This document shows, piece by piece, positions 9,283 to 21,324 of a DNA stretch of 64,000 nucleotides (its first letter is position 1; each line of letters begins with the position of its first letter). The notes under the pieces were generated by a model. It was not told where the DNA came from. It saw only the letters and a list, made by a program, of their open reading frames with translations, and searched no databases. This stretch comes from Ilex aquifolium (lineage: Eukaryota > Streptophyta > Magnoliopsida > Aquifoliales > Aquifoliaceae). A program made the translations under genes and the position numbers. The stretch is from assembly GCA_951799425.1 (NCBI GenBank), contig OX637410.1, forward strand, positions 5,580,001 through 5,644,000. Direction: 5' to 3'.

Positions 9283-10827
9283 TGATGAGTCGGTTTTATA
9301 CCTACGAATTGAGTACTTTCGGCTTGAAGAATTTGCAAGTTTTCAATTATTTTATGTTCCTTTTTATTTGTTTTGTGTGTTTTGATGTTATTTTGTAGGA
9401 ATCATTATTTGGAAGCAAACAAGATCATTTGGAAGGAAACAAGGATTTGGAGGCTTAAAAGTGAAAGAAATCTGGTGGAAGTACCTCGGGTTTCCTCAAT
9501 TTTGACCATGATCCACTCAGAATCTGGAAAAGTTGAAAACATGAAAGTTGTAGATCTGGATGTCTTCTGTATTGTATCAAAATTTCAGCTCAATCCAACG
9601 GTTAGATCAAAAGCTATGGCGATTTTACGAGAACTGGTCCAGAGCTGAAGGCTCAAAATCGGCCTTCCCAGCGCTGTTTCAGCGCTGTTCCAGCGCCCAG
9701 GCGCCCAGAAACTGCCAGACCAGCGCTGTTCCAGCTCTGTTTCAGCACCCCAGCGCCCACTTACTGCCCATATAGCGCTGTCCCAGCGCTGCTGCGCGTG
9801 TGTTGGACGTTTGACGCAAATTCTGACTCGTTTTTGACCCGAAATTGGACTCTAATGACTCCTATGTGCCTAGGGTTTGATGGGGATATAAATATAATGA
9901 CTTTGGGGGCTGAAATATAGAGAAGAAGACCAAGGATTAAAGAAAAATTGAAGGCAAGAATCGAAGAAACCGACACGAAGAAAATCGGACTTGAAGGCTA
10001 GAGAGAGATTGAAGCTTGCAACTAAGTTTTCATTCTTTTCCCTTACTTTTTCTTCTTGATTTTCTAAGATGTTGTTTAATTTGAGAAGGATATTTTTCAA
10101 TTACATTATGAACTAAATCTTTATTAAGGTTGCAACGGAACCTAATGTCTAGTTAAATTAATCTACTCTCGTTTCTAGTTCTTGTTGATCATATATGAGT
10201 TGTTTGTCATATTTTGTGTTTAACATATAATTGTTTGGCCATCAATTAATTGGATAACCTAGATGAAATTGGGAGATGAATTCTAGGTTTAGATCTGAAT
10301 ATGATGACATGCGTCTGGTTAATTCTTCTTCGGATTGAATTGCTGGGTTTGTGTATAGGATAGAAATATACCTATACGCCGTGTGTAACTTTTATGAGAG
10401 TTTGAACTTAATGAATCTATTCCAACTTATTTTGCATAGGAATATAGCAATTTAATTGGGATAGATATGCTTATCTTACTATCGGAAGAGGTTTGATAAA
10501 TAATTTTGAAGTCTCAGTTAACAACTTATTTTGATTAATTAACTGGAAAGAGAGTGGAAAGATTTATACGAAGCATTAGGGGAAGTTGTAATCTTAACTT
10601 CTTCTATCTGTTAAATTCAATCTTTGATTATTAAATTTAGGTTTATTCTTAAATTAGTGAATTCATAGTTGATTGCAATTGTTTAAATAAAATTGAATTG
10701 ATATAAAGTTAGTACTTGAAATTTATTATTAATAATTCTCTGTGGGAACGATACTCTACTTATCACTTTATTACTTGTTGATCGTGTATACTTGCACGTT
10801 AATTGTCAATACCAAATTTGGACAACA
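9283..10827 (+). repeat. 3' LTR of the gag-only Athila
   Basis: Near-identical to 3765-5308. The differences are concentrated in the palindrome cluster (five of about eleven in about 135 bp). It is followed by the second TGCAT target copy. Confidence 0.95.
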
Positions 10828-10958
10828 TGCATTTCAATTTGATGATATTTTTTTTATGATTGAATATGCTTTGGAATTCATAGTAGAATGTTTAGGAAAT
10901 TTTGATGTTTGTTTACTTTGTTTTTCTAAGGGACTAACAAAATCTAAGTTCGAGGGTG
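10828..10958 (+). other. Remnant of Athila 3' internal end with PPT
   Basis: Resumes the sequence interrupted at 3764. Its end, CTAAGTTCGAGGGTG, is a decayed Athila polypurine tract directly before the LTR at 10959. The stem-loop expected upstream (CTAAGGGACTAAC) has lost its pairing. Confidence 0.6.
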
Positions 10959-12018
10959 TGATGAGAACATAATATTGCATATTATAGGCCTCATAATTAT
11001 TCATCTTGTAATGCCAGTCACTGAATTCCTTTATTTTAATTGAGCTTTGTATTTTATAGTGAAATTGCATGTTTGCATGTGAATTGGTGAAAGAACATGA
11101 ATTTGCACGTGTTTCAAGGCTATAGAAGACTTGGTGCAGGGGCTAGAAGGTTCAGGAGTGCAGCCAAGGCCACAATAAGCAAAATTAAAACAAAAAAAAA
11201 AAACCTTTCTATCGGTCGGTCTTTTGTTGGTACAATGGAGGCCAAAAGTTGGTTCTACTAGTAGGACAACAATCCTACTGTTAGGTGCAAAACAGAAAGT
11301 TGTTCTACCAGTAGGTTGAGGAAAGAAAGGTGTTCTACAAGCAGAAGAGCATTACAACCAGTAGGAGGAAAATAGTGGACAGTCCTACCAGTAGGTCGTT
11401 TTCGGCTTCCTACCGATAGGCTCTTGTAATTTCAGTAATTGAGACTCCTAAGGAATGCAATCTACTTAATATTTTGAGGGCCATGATTGATGGATAGAAA
11501 TGAGGATTTTTAGCACAAGACCCCCTATAAATACCCAAGCCTAGCCTATTGAAGAGAGGGCTCCATTCCATCATTTAATTCACCGTTCTTTTCTTTTTGT
11601 CTTTTCTAGAGTTTAGACTTTGCACAGGTAATTCTTGTAATCACTACAATCGAAGTGATTATTTTTCTATCTTAAATACATATTTGCTATTTATGAATTG
11701 GGTGTTAAATGAATATCTACAGTTTGAGTGCATTTGACCACAATCTCGAGTGAGTTATAGAGTTTGAGTTCAAATGTCTATTCACGGTGGGGTGATCTCT
11801 ACTGATCAACTAGTTCTTTCTTTTAATTGTTATTTCCTTAGTGATAAAGTTCTCCAAACAAACTTCAAAAATTTAGGATTTTTATTTTCTTTTTATTATC
11901 ATCCCTTGAGCCTTCGTTTACCTTGAGGAGACGACCTCGGTAATTGACCGAGTTACAAAAAAAATATCCCTTCCTATGTTTGGGAATTCTTTGAGAAATT
12001 AATCAACTTTTGAAAACA
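10959..12018 (+). mobile_element. Forward Athila-type LTR of the composite element
   Basis: Starts TGATGAGAACATAATATTGC after a PPT and ends ...TTTTGAAAACA before a primer site. It carries near-palindromes of the CTACYAGTAG type (one perfect, CTACTAGTAG at 11255-11264) between 11250 and 11425 and a TATA box at 11526-11533. Because it has PPT on the left and primer site plus gag on the right, it bridges two internal regions, as in tandem or recombined elements. Confidence 0.8.
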
Positions 12019-12026
12019 AGCATTTT

Positions 12027-12043
12027 TAGCGCCATTGCCGGGA
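12027..12043 (+). other. Decayed Athila primer binding site
   Basis: TAGCGCCATTGCCGGGA differs from the intact Athila site at 5315 by a few bases, two of them G-to-A changes. Confidence 0.75.
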
Positions 12044-12179
12044 AAAATGATTGATTCAAGGGTGATTCGGAGTTCGTCAAGGTAAGTCTTGTGATTCACA
12101 TCACGAGCTCAGATGCATTTTTTGTTGTATTTTATTTTTAATTTGTTGTTCTTTTGTTTTTCTTGTGCATAATTTTTAT

Positions 12180-13857
12180 TTTTATTTTTTATTTTTATGT
12201 GGGTTAGAGACACAGTACACAATAGACTTGTGAGACTTGACCCCACACACACTGTTGAAATGGAAGGTTTAAACAATGAGAACCCACCGAATGTAGGGAA
12301 CCAGGGAAATAACTTCTCCCTAGTTCTACCGGGTCAAAAAAAATGTGAATGCTGGAAATAATCTCCCACTTACTCCTCTTATGAGCAAAATGAGAGATTA
12401 TCTTCAACTCACTCGCTCCTCCACCCCCCTCACGTATAATCTTGCCTGTGCAAGCACAGACTTTTATCGTAAAACCAGGAATGCTTCAACTGCTTCCACA
12501 GTTTCATGGTGTGGATAGGGAGAACCCCTACCTCCATATCAAGGAATTTGAAGAGGTAGTTAGCACATTCTTGGAGTAGAATATGCATGAGGAGGTGGCG
12601 AGGATGAAATTATTCTCATTCTCATTGAAAGACATGGCAAAGATTGGCTCAACTCTTTTAAGCTTAGAACTATGTCTACTTGGGTTGATATGCAAAAAAA
12701 AAAAACTCTGAATAAATTTTTCCAAGGTCATAGAACGACTGCTTTGAAAAAGCAAGTTCAAAAATTTTATGAAAAATTTGATTAACAGTTTTATGATTGC
12801 TGGAAGAGATGCAAAGATCTCTTAAATGTTGTACCACATTATGGCTTTGAACTATGACAGTTGGTGATTTTTCTTCTACGAATGAATTACACCAACCCAT
12901 CATCAGTTCATTGACATGATGTGTAATGGCAAATTTCTGAGTAAAGAGCCAAAGGAAGCACTAGATTTCTTCGATAGTTTAGCGGAGAATGCCCAATCTT
13001 GGGATATTTCTGATCCTGCTGGACAATCGAAGAAATCTATTCCATCCCAATTTGTTAGGAGTCAAAAATATGCTTTAAGAGAGCAAGATGAGTTATTGTC
13101 CAAGATTGCTCATCTGTCTAGAAAAGTCGAGAACTTAGAGGTTAGGAAGGTGAACGAGGTGGCAAGTGTACCTCAGGAGAAGACTTGCTCTTTATGTGAA
13201 TTGGTTGAGCATTCCATAAAAGATTGTCCAACCCTACCATTTTGTTAAAAAGTCTTCCACGAGCAGGTGAATGCCTTTAACCAACCAAGGCAATAGAATT
13301 CTCCTTACTCAAATACTTATAATCCGGGTTGGCATACCCACCCAAACTTTAGTTAAAGAAATGACACCGCCACTCAACCCTTCACCTCTATGTCTTATGG
13401 CCCTCCAGTTCAGCCAATTTTAGGTCTCGTTTAGTCTGTAGGTAATCAATCTTTGCACCCACCACCACAGTGTACCTCCATACCAACCTCCTCATAAGAG
13501 ACACATCAAGGATATTCTCCATCAATGTCAGACCACCATCAACAAATACACCAACGAAGCTCTAAATGACATTCAATCTCAGATGCCCAAGTTGACCAAC
13601 AATATAGGGATGATGCAACAGGAAAAGGAAAAATTTTCTGCTCAACCCCAAGAAAATCCCAAAGGTCAACATGGGATTGAGATTTCAAATGGTACACCTA
13701 ATGAGGAGTAGCTCAAGTCCATCGCTAACCTTTGGAGTGGTAAAGAGGTAGACAAAACTATCCCACCCAAGGTCTCTAAGCCTACCAAAAAAGAGACACA
13801 GGGCAAACTGGAGGATATTGAGTCACCTGAGCTGCCCAAGGTTGTTAGGTATGACAA
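12180..13857 (+). pseudogene. gag: Athila gag, decayed
   Basis: Translation with frame changes and stops shows an Athila gag: a capsid part around 12480-12900 (QFHGVDRENPYLHIKEFEE, later NPSSVH), an open part at 12916-13248 with a coiled segment ending in a cysteine-rich CSLCELVEHSIKDCP, then a glutamine/proline-rich stretch. It differs clearly from the intact gag at 5461. It ends abruptly at about 13857, where the reverse LTR begins without an LTR terminus. No protease or RT follows. Several stops, such as after the segment near 12580, exclude function. Confidence 0.8.
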
Positions 13858-14949
13858 AAGTGATTAAAAGGAATTCACTTCAATTGCAGTGATTACAAGA
13901 ATTATCCGTGTCAAGTCTTAATTGTCAACGGGTAAGCAAGAAGACATACAATTCAATAGCATCTTCAATTTAACCCATTCAATTAACTCAAATAACTCAA
14001 CAGTAGACAAGCCCTAGTTTTGAGTCCAAATCCCTAATTTACGGATGAGACTACTTCATCTGATCATACCAGTAAATGACTATTCACACGTGATTGAATT
14101 GAAATAGAAATCAATTAATGAAAACATCATTGTAAATGAAAACAAGAAGACAAGAATTTAAATTCCAAGAAAAGTAAATACCTTATATTGAAATTGTAGC
14201 GATGTAAAATGTTTGCAGAAAGAAACCAAAAGTAATTGTCGTGCAAGAATTTAATACTTCAATTGGTACAAATCTTGTAAAGTAAAACAGTGGATGAACT
14301 TGAAAGAGGAAGAAGAAGAAGAAGAAAGTCTAAACCCAAGAAAAGAGAAAAGAAAAGAATGGTGAATTAAACAATGGAATGGAGCCCCCTCTTCAATAGG
14401 CTAGGCTTGGGTATTTATAAGAGGTCTTGTGCTAAAAATCCTCCTTTCTATCCATCAATCACGGCCCTCAAAATATTTAGCAGATTGCCTTCCTTAGGAC
14501 TCTAGATTATCGAAATTACAGGAACTTACCAATAGGAAGAAGAGAATTACCTACTGGTAAGACTGTTCACTATTTTCCTCCTACTGAATGCCTTGCTCTT
14601 CTACTGGTATAATACCTTTCTGTCTTCAACCTACCAGTAGTACTTACCTATCGGTAGAATAACTCTCTATTTTCAACCTACCAATAGAACCAACTTCTGG
14701 CCTCTTTGGGTTTTTTTCTCAATTTTGCTTGTTGTGGCCTTAGATGCACTCTTGGATCTTCTAGCTCCCACCACGAGTATTCTATAGCCTTAAAACACGT
14801 GCAAAATCATGTTCTTACACCAATTGACCTGCAAACACACAATTTCACTATAAAATACAAAATTCAACTAAAATAAAGGAATTAAGCGACTGACATTACT
14901 AAGATGAAAGATTATGAGGCCTATAATACGCAATATTATGCTCTCATCA
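13858..14949 (-). mobile_element. Reverse Athila-type LTR (5' part) of the composite element
   Basis: Right end is the reversed LTR start (minus TGATGAGAGCATAATATTGC), next to the GGTAC target copy. The TATA box lies at plus 14412-14419. Near-palindromes of the CTACTGGTA type lie at 14530-14690, upstream of that box. The LTR 3' terminus is missing because the sequence joins gag at 13857. Confidence 0.8.
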
Positions 14950-15544
14950 GGTACTCTAGGGAATTCCATAAAATAACTTACCACACTAACTACATAGGCA
15001 GTATCTGGTTGGGTAATAGTAAGATAATTGAGCTTCCTAACAAACCTGCGGTACTGACCCAGATTCTGATGCAATGCACCATTATCTATTAACAACTACT
15101 GGTTTGGATCCATAAGAACATCAATTGGTCTACCACCTAGCAAACCTGCGTCTTCTAACTTATCAAGTAAACATTTCCTCTAAGATAAACAACTACCCTG
15201 CTTATATCTAGCAACCTCAATACCCAAAAAGTACCTGAATTTTTCTAGGTGTATAGTGTGAAATCGGTCTTGTATGAAGGTTTTTAACTTGGTAATACCC
15301 TCAGAATCATTACCAATAATTACAATATAATACACATAATCAACCAATAGAATATACCCTACATCAGTCAGTTTGTGAAAGACAAATGGTATTTTTGACA
15401 TCGAAGAAGACCAAACTCTAAAATTGTACCTAAAAACTTACTAAAACATTCCTCGGTGACTGCTTTAACCATACAAAGTTTTCTTTAACCGACACACTCT
15501 TATAGTACTCCCCCTGAGTAGTAAACCCAAGTGGCTGCTTGACT
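14950..15544 (-). pseudogene. pol: Ty1/copia reverse transcriptase, decayed
   Basis: Minus-strand reading gives LKQSPR near 15460, the catalytic-loop region near 15330 where the YVDD motif has become YVYY, then a segment ending in FLGIEVAR near 15230, and LNYLTITQPD near 15020. These are successive copia RT motifs. The loss of the aspartates and several stops show it is dead. It continues at 3155 downward into RNase H. At its other end it is cut by LTR A at 15545. Confidence 0.85.
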
Positions 15545-17322
15545 TGATCCAAAATGTGTACACCTAAGTGCAGGCGGTTAAGTTATAGTAATAATCCGGT
15601 TAAGTCCGGAGTCGAATCCACAGGGAACTAATGTTGGTGTTAGAAGTAAGCAGTGATAGAGACCACCGTGACTGGAATCCTTGAGATTTAAAGTTGTGAT
15701 GTTCAGGGATTTTTTTCTAGACAGAATATAAGATTCTTTCCAAGAGGATTTTCTAGACAAAATATACTAAGTCCTCAAATGTAACAGTCACCCTTTAGCT
15801 TGAGGATCTGGACATGTAGTTAACCATCTGGTTTATTATACTTGTGCTTGGGAACTTAATTAACCACCGTGTCAACATGAAGCTAATCGGAAGATAAAGA
15901 TGGATTATGAGAATTAATAGCATGATTCCGATGCCTTTGTAGAAGTTTACAAGAATTGTCTGTGCCGAGACTCAACCCGTCTACAAACAAGCAATTGTTT
16001 CTACGAGGCATCCAACCAATGAATTAGTTTTCCATTTCCATTCTTTAAATGAAGCACAATAATGGTGACGATTGAAGGGTAGTCATGAAGATCTAGCCGG
16101 GGTACTTGCCTTGAACCAATGAGTCTTTCTATGCAAGAGTTATCTGTGTCATAGAAAGTGCTCACAGTTATACAAAGTACCTTAGCTTTGCTAGATGCGT
16201 TCAATCATTCAATAAACAAGCGAAACATAAAGCATTAAGTATAAACCAAATGCACAAATATAACTTCAGGATGATTTATACATGGCCATCACCTCTCACT
16301 AAAGAGTGAATGAGAAACTACTCACTCTTCATGGCTTTGGTAAAGCTAGAAAAGTGAGTGATGTTCATCCCTCTAAGTAGAGGAGTTACAAGATAAAACA
16401 CACTACACAAGGAGCTGATCTTCGACGAAGAATGAGTGAGTCACGTTCCACCCTTCACGGCTTTGGCAAAGCTCTAGAAAAGTGAAAGAGTTTCACTCCT
16501 CTAAGGGAAGAAGGAAGCTCAACCAATGGAAGCAAATGGAACTAATAATGAAAGTAGAAGAAAGCTAGTCACTTTTGGAGGGTTTCCACCGCAACCAAAA
16601 GATGATCTATCTTCCTCTAGACAAGTAAATGTAAATCTAGTCTAAGTCTAATTCTACAAATAGCTAGGAAATTTTGGTCTAGTGTAAGTCTCTTAGAAGC
16701 TCCCACAATGGGAGTATTTATAGGCAAGGAGGAAGGGACAAGGGATTGTGAAAGAATAGTGTTAGGCCTTCAAATTCCTCTGAAAGCCATCCACTCTACA
16801 GCCTATCTGGAGACAACATTCGAACGTGGTCTGGCGTTCGAACGTTCTCTCCTTTCTTTGCTTGATAGGTGTTCGAACGCCAAATGGGGTCTGAACTTCC
16901 ACTCAAGTGGCCTGTGTTATTCTGTGAGAGCAATTTCCACACTCCATGTATAACTTGACTTTGCACTCAGCAATCTAGTCTTCAATAATTTAGGGGAACG
17001 TTCGAACGTGAATTGGCGTTCGAATATGGTACTCAAGTACCTCAGTGCTTTCCTTATTAGCTGCAACACGCCATGTCTCAGCATTTCAGCAGTCTGGTCT
17101 TTAAGGGAACGTTCGAACGTTGTCTGGCGTTCGAACATTATTGCTTTGTTCCAAGCTTTTCCAATTTTGTTCCAAGGCATGCTGATGTTGCATGAAAGTT
17201 TGATATTCATTGCCCTTGGACCTTTGTACAATTTATGTCCTGAAATGTATTTATTTAAACTCCATCAAAGTATAATTAGTCCTGAAAAGGCATATTATGA
17301 TGTTAATTTTAACTACTAATCA
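15545..17322 (-). mobile_element. LTR of Athila-type element A (3' LTR, reverse)
   Basis: On the minus strand it runs from TGATTAGTAG at 17322 to ...GGATCA at 15545 (1778 bp). It is clearly homologous to the LTR at 58580-60528 over its whole length. The TATA box is at plus 16715-16722. TTCGAA palindrome doublets lie upstream of it. The left target copy would be TGACT (15540-15544); the partner is not in the window. Confidence 0.88.
16815..17138 (-). promoter_or_regulatory. TTCGAA palindrome doublets upstream of LTR A TATA box
   Basis: TTCGAA cores, most inside CGTTCGAACG, start at 16819, 16837, 16872, 17001, 17019, 17112 and 17130. Three pairs are spaced exactly 18 bp with TGGC between the members. 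All lie 100-420 bp upstream of the TATA box on the minus strand. Confidence 0.65.
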
Positions 17323-19067
17323 CACCCCCCAACCTAAATATTACTAGTCTCTAGTAATACAACAGTAATTAAATGAGAAATTGTTTACAATGCCTTTTTT
17401 GTAGGTCATCCGGTTGCATTTAGCATATGCAACAAGTCGTTAAACCACTAGGTTTACCCTAGTGGACGAGTGTAGTCTCGTGAGGATTTTCAGTGAAGCT
17501 AAACACAAACTTCAGTCGAACAGATAAGTATATGTGAGATTGCTTACCAGAGTGAGTTAGCACCATGGTCGTTGGGACACCCAACCCTCAATTTCGACTT
17601 TTCTCCCGCACACTTCTTTTCCATAGGTATTTATTCTATACAACAATTAGCATTTGTCATAGTGGTATTTTGAATTCCCTATGTAGTAGGAATGATCATT
17701 CTAGCAACAAGAATTGTTATATAAAAAACATTCCACTTTACCACCTTCCATGGATAGCTTTGATTTCACAAACCTCTCTTAGAATGCTCTCAGCAAAAAA
17801 ATTCCTTCCGATTATAGTGACTTGTCTCTCACAGGGCATGTGATTAGAAGAGGGCCAATCAAAAAATCACATGCACAATTAGAATGGAAGTGAAGTTTTA
17901 AGGAAACAGACTAATCATGTTTGGCATAATCTCATGGAAGAATATTGATGCAATTAAAGAAATGCTATTTAATATACCCCAACTTTTGGTTGATGACCTA
18001 CACATGCATCAGACTTGAGATCAATTAGGGCTTATTATAGGTTGTAATGTGGCTAGAGTTCAGTGGCTAACGAAACGACGTCAATGGTATTCAAAAGCTA
18101 TTTTTTCATTAAGTAGTGTAGCACAGCTCTTTCTAGCTTTGCGAAATTTCACCTAGATATGGTATTTCTTTCTTTTATTTTTCTCATTTTTCACTTTCTT
18201 GGTCATTTTCTATTTTTCTGTCTCTTTTCCACTTTCGGTTGTTTTCCCCGACTTTTCTTTCATTCAACAGTAGCCACCATCGTTTTTTTCCCTTTTCTCT
18301 TGCAGTTATGTATCATACTGATTTATAAGAGGGTGCAAGAAAATTAGATAGTAAAGGTATGTCAAGTATATTTTCTTGTGGCTCGATTATCATATGGGTT
18401 ACTTGAAAAAGAGATCATACATTAAAGGCTCAATCTTGGTTAACTAGGGATATAATTTTGTAAAAGAAATGACTCAGGCTCAAAATTAAGTCAAAGATGG
18501 CCTAAGATCCTTTCTCAAGTATGTGCTTATGCATGTGTCGTATGAACAGATTCCTGGTGGGGTAAGTCAATAGATTGCTTTAGTTGCGTCAATCAAAGCA
18601 ATTTTAATGAGATTATTCAAGGACAGATAGTGAAAAACCTTACTTGAGTAAATGTTGATATCCTCTCAAAAGCATCGCAAGGCTCGAAACTTACCATGGT
18701 ATTCTTCATTACCTCCACCGGTTATGTTAGGTTTTTCATGAGATGTTGGTTATACATCGATTCCATTTTCAAGTATGGTCATCTTGTACCTTAAGAATAA
18801 CAAAAATCAATGTACATTTGACAATTGAGTATAGAGAAAATACCATTTTTCCAAGATGCGTGGTTTTAAGTCTCGGTTGCTAAGTGAGGTGTCACATCAA
18901 GCATGTGTTTTAGTCACTTTAAGCAATCAATCTCAACATTAACATATGTTCTTAACAATTTAACAAACAACAATGTAATGCTAAGTATGCATTTAAGACG
19001 ATAAAATTGATAAAACTGAATCATTCATTTCAAACAATATCATCGTTTTAACACAAAAGAAAATGAT
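17323..19067 (-). other. 3' untranslated region of element A with PPT and stem-loop
   Basis: Next to the LTR is the minus-strand tract GGTTGGGGGGTG (plus 17323-17334), then a 9-bp stem with arms TATTACTAG and CTAGTAATA (17339-17359). A block at 17412-17520 with a short ACGAG/CTCGT hairpin, a AACGACGTCA word at 18074-18083 and a block at 18300-18530 are all shared with elements B and C. No ORF is credible. Confidence 0.75.
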
Positions 19068-19495
19068 TCAAATCATCCACCAAAGAAGCAACACATTCAC
19101 AAAAAACATCAAGTATAGAAATCTCCCTATCATTCTCTCACTCCACCAGCTCCACCCCTCAGATGGCTGAGAATCTCCTCCTGCTATCGGAGAATCTCGC
19201 TTGGCCTCAATGCCAAGCATAATCTCTCTCAGTGATTGTCGGGTGCTGGTGCTGGGGCCTGCCTCCTCCTGGGTCTGCTCCTGGGCTCTTTCAGCCTTTA
19301 GCTCTCTCTCCTCATCCTCGTCTAACATATTTTGCACCTCATCGATGCCTCGGGCAGAGGGCTCCTCTTGCCTAGCCGTCGGGCCGCCACTATGTCCTTG
19401 GCTCCTTCGAAAGGAAGCCTTGTTCAAAGGCCCCATTGGCTTCTGTATGGTCATCTCTGGCCTCACCCTAATCCCGTGTGATTCGACACTTTTTG
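19068..19495 (-). pseudogene. ORF3 of element A, C-terminal fragment
   Basis: The reading KSVESHGIRVRPEM, then NKASFRRSQGHSGGP and GPSTSTRQSLREIML, aligns with the C-terminus of ORF3 in element C (62296-62706). The upstream part is cut off by insertion of element B at 19496. After EAKRD the frame departs from element C, where an extra segment shifts it, so the hydrophobic tail read here is not homologous. Function of ORF3 in Athila elements is unresolved; see the intact domain at 23176. Confidence 0.8.
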
Positions 19496-21324
19496 TGATC
19501 AGAATTATATTAATTATACACCCAAGTATAAGTGGTCAAATTGTAGTTTTCTCGGTTTTAAGTCCAAGTATCGATCCCACGAAGAGTTTTAGTAATTTAG
19601 ATTTTAAAATAAAAAGAACATTAAAGTTGTTGTTTAAAGCAGTGTAACAGTTGATAGCTTATGATGTGAGCTTAGATTGATAACTAGTTTACTTTAAATG
19701 AAATGCATAGATAAGCTTGTAAATGGCAATAATATAAAGATACCCTTCAGTTTAAAGGATCCCGTATGCTTTATATCAGTTAAATACTGGAAATGCTACC
19801 TTACAACAATTAACTTCCATTTTACTGGCAAGTCAACCGGTAGGTCTGATGTATATAAACTATCACACAGCAACTTCTTAGGTTAGCTGGTGATATTAAG
19901 TCATAACTCAGCAACGTCTTAGGTTAGCTGGTTATATGCATGACAAGTGACTAATCCAAGCAAACCAGAAGGACAAGCCATTCATGAGGAATACTTGAAT
20001 TATTCAATGTCTTATGATAGTAAGTGCGTAAATAAATAAACCATAACTCAGCAACTTCTTAGGTTAACTGGTGGTAATAGTCATAACTCAGCAACTTCTT
20101 AGGTTAGCTGGATATAGATGTGCCAATTGACTAATTCGAGTGAACCAGAAGGTCAAGTCATTCATGAGGAATACTTGAATTACCCAATAGGTCATCTGTG
20201 ATATATATATACCAGTTAAACATCCTCAGCATACCGGTGGAGGACTAGCCATACCGGTAAGAACACCGTGGTTGTTTGACTGGCAATATAGTTATATATA
20301 GTAATTAAACAACCCTAATAACCCAGAAGGACAAGCCATTCATGAGGATCATTTAGGTTTTGTACCATGCATCAGTAGAACATCCTCAGCGTTCCGGTGG
20401 AGGACTAGCCATACCGGTAGGAACACCGTGGTTGTTTAACTGGCAAGTCTATGATGCACCGATGACATAGTTCCAGGCACAGCACCGAAACTACGTACAT
20501 CGATGTATCATGCATGAAGCGTATAATACATATATAGATAAATATAAAACATCAGTATTTCCATAATCTAACTGATAATATACATATGTTCACCCTTCAC
20601 CGAAGGGTATAAACGACTACTCACGCCCCATTGCTATAAACAAGCAAGGAGTGCGGGTATTCGTCATTACAACTGAAATAAAAGCACAAATTCTAAAAGT
20701 TCTTTCACAAGGAACAATTGAAACACAACCACTCTTATTATTATTCAAAACAACAAAGTGGCGGTAGTTCAACTATCCGAATAGAAAGACTAAACAGAAA
20801 TGTAGAAATACAGAATATCGGTATAGAACGGACCAGCTATGACTTTGCCTTTCACTTTTCCTTTCTTTCTCTCTTTTTTCCTTCCCTTAGCTTTCTCTCT
20901 TTTGCTCTTGGAATGGTCGGCCATCAAGTGAAGGGGGAGGGGGTATTTATAGACAAAATGAAGCATGAGGTGGAAAGGTAAGTGCATGACACCGAGCCTT
21001 GCCATCCGGTACCATCTGGACGATAAATCCTTGGAGTAGGGCCATGTGTCATGTTCTTAGAGTTTGGAGTGTCTTGCAGCAGGGGCACGTGTCGTAGGCT
21101 GGAGCTTCCATGTGTCTCTTTTATACTTTAGTCCTCCATTGTTTCCAGCTTTGCAATTTAACCTCATAGTCTCTGGTATTTCTTCATTTAACCCTATAAT
21201 TTAAACATAAAGTATTAAAAACTTTAATTTAAGCACAAACCTTAATTCATAATGTTTAATTATTTTATTTTTCAAAGTTGATTACTTAATAATTTTTTTA
21301 TTATACAAAAATTAGGGTTAATCA
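19496..21324 (-). mobile_element. LTR of Athila-type element B (3' LTR, reverse)
   Basis: Minus strand from TGATTAACCC at 21324 to ...GATCA at 19496 (1829 bp). Its end region is alignable with LTRs A and C, the rest is diverged. TATA box at plus 20944-20951. The R/U5 part holds a complex repeat cluster (19860-20460). It sits inside ORF3 of element A; the five bases before it are TTTTG. Confidence 0.82.
19860..20460 (-). repeat. Interleaved repeat cluster in LTR B leader
   Basis: Four copies of a 23-bp unit CAGCAACTTCTTAGGTTAG.. (19868, 19909, 20049, 20089), three of a roughly 35-bp unit beginning ACCAGAAGGACAAG (about 19965, 20144, 20322) and two of a roughly 75-bp unit with ACCGGT cores (20211-20287, 20372-20446). 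The 75-bp unit is flanked by imperfect inverted arms. All fall downstream of the LTR TATA box, so they would be transcribed. Confidence 0.7.

Larger units (their letters stand above)
3765..10827 (+). mobile_element. Complete non-autonomous Athila-type element, gag-protease only
   Basis: The element has two LTRs of 1544 and 1545 bp starting TGATGAGTCGG and ending ...GGACAACA, a 5-bp target duplication TGCAT (3760-3764 and 10828-10832), an Athila-type primer site, one long gag-protease ORF, a hairpin array and a polypurine tract. By eye the LTRs differ at about eleven places, so insertion is recent. There is no reverse transcriptase, RNase H or integrase core. The ORF ends in what resembles the integrase tail, which marks an internal deletion of pol. 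Movement would need enzymes supplied by a related Athila. Confidence 0.93.
3156..14949 (-). mobile_element. Composite Athila-like insertion with target duplication GGTAC
   Basis: GGTAC stands at 3151-3155 and again at 14950-14954. The left end TGTTTGATTTC is the reversed 3' terminus and the right end ...CTCTCATCA the reversed 5' terminus of one Athila-type LTR family. Inside, however, a forward copy of that LTR (10959-12018) with primer site and gag is present, and both outer LTRs are truncated inward. The best reading is one reverse Athila insertion later scrambled by inversion or recombination and deletion, then invaded by the gag-only Athila at 3765-10827. Confidence 0.75.

Noticed and set aside
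19068..19130. Hydrophobic C-terminal tail of element A ORF3, suggestive of an envelope-like membrane anchor
   Set aside because: The tail lies after a frame change relative to element C; the homologous frame continues differently, so the hydrophobic stretch is an accident.
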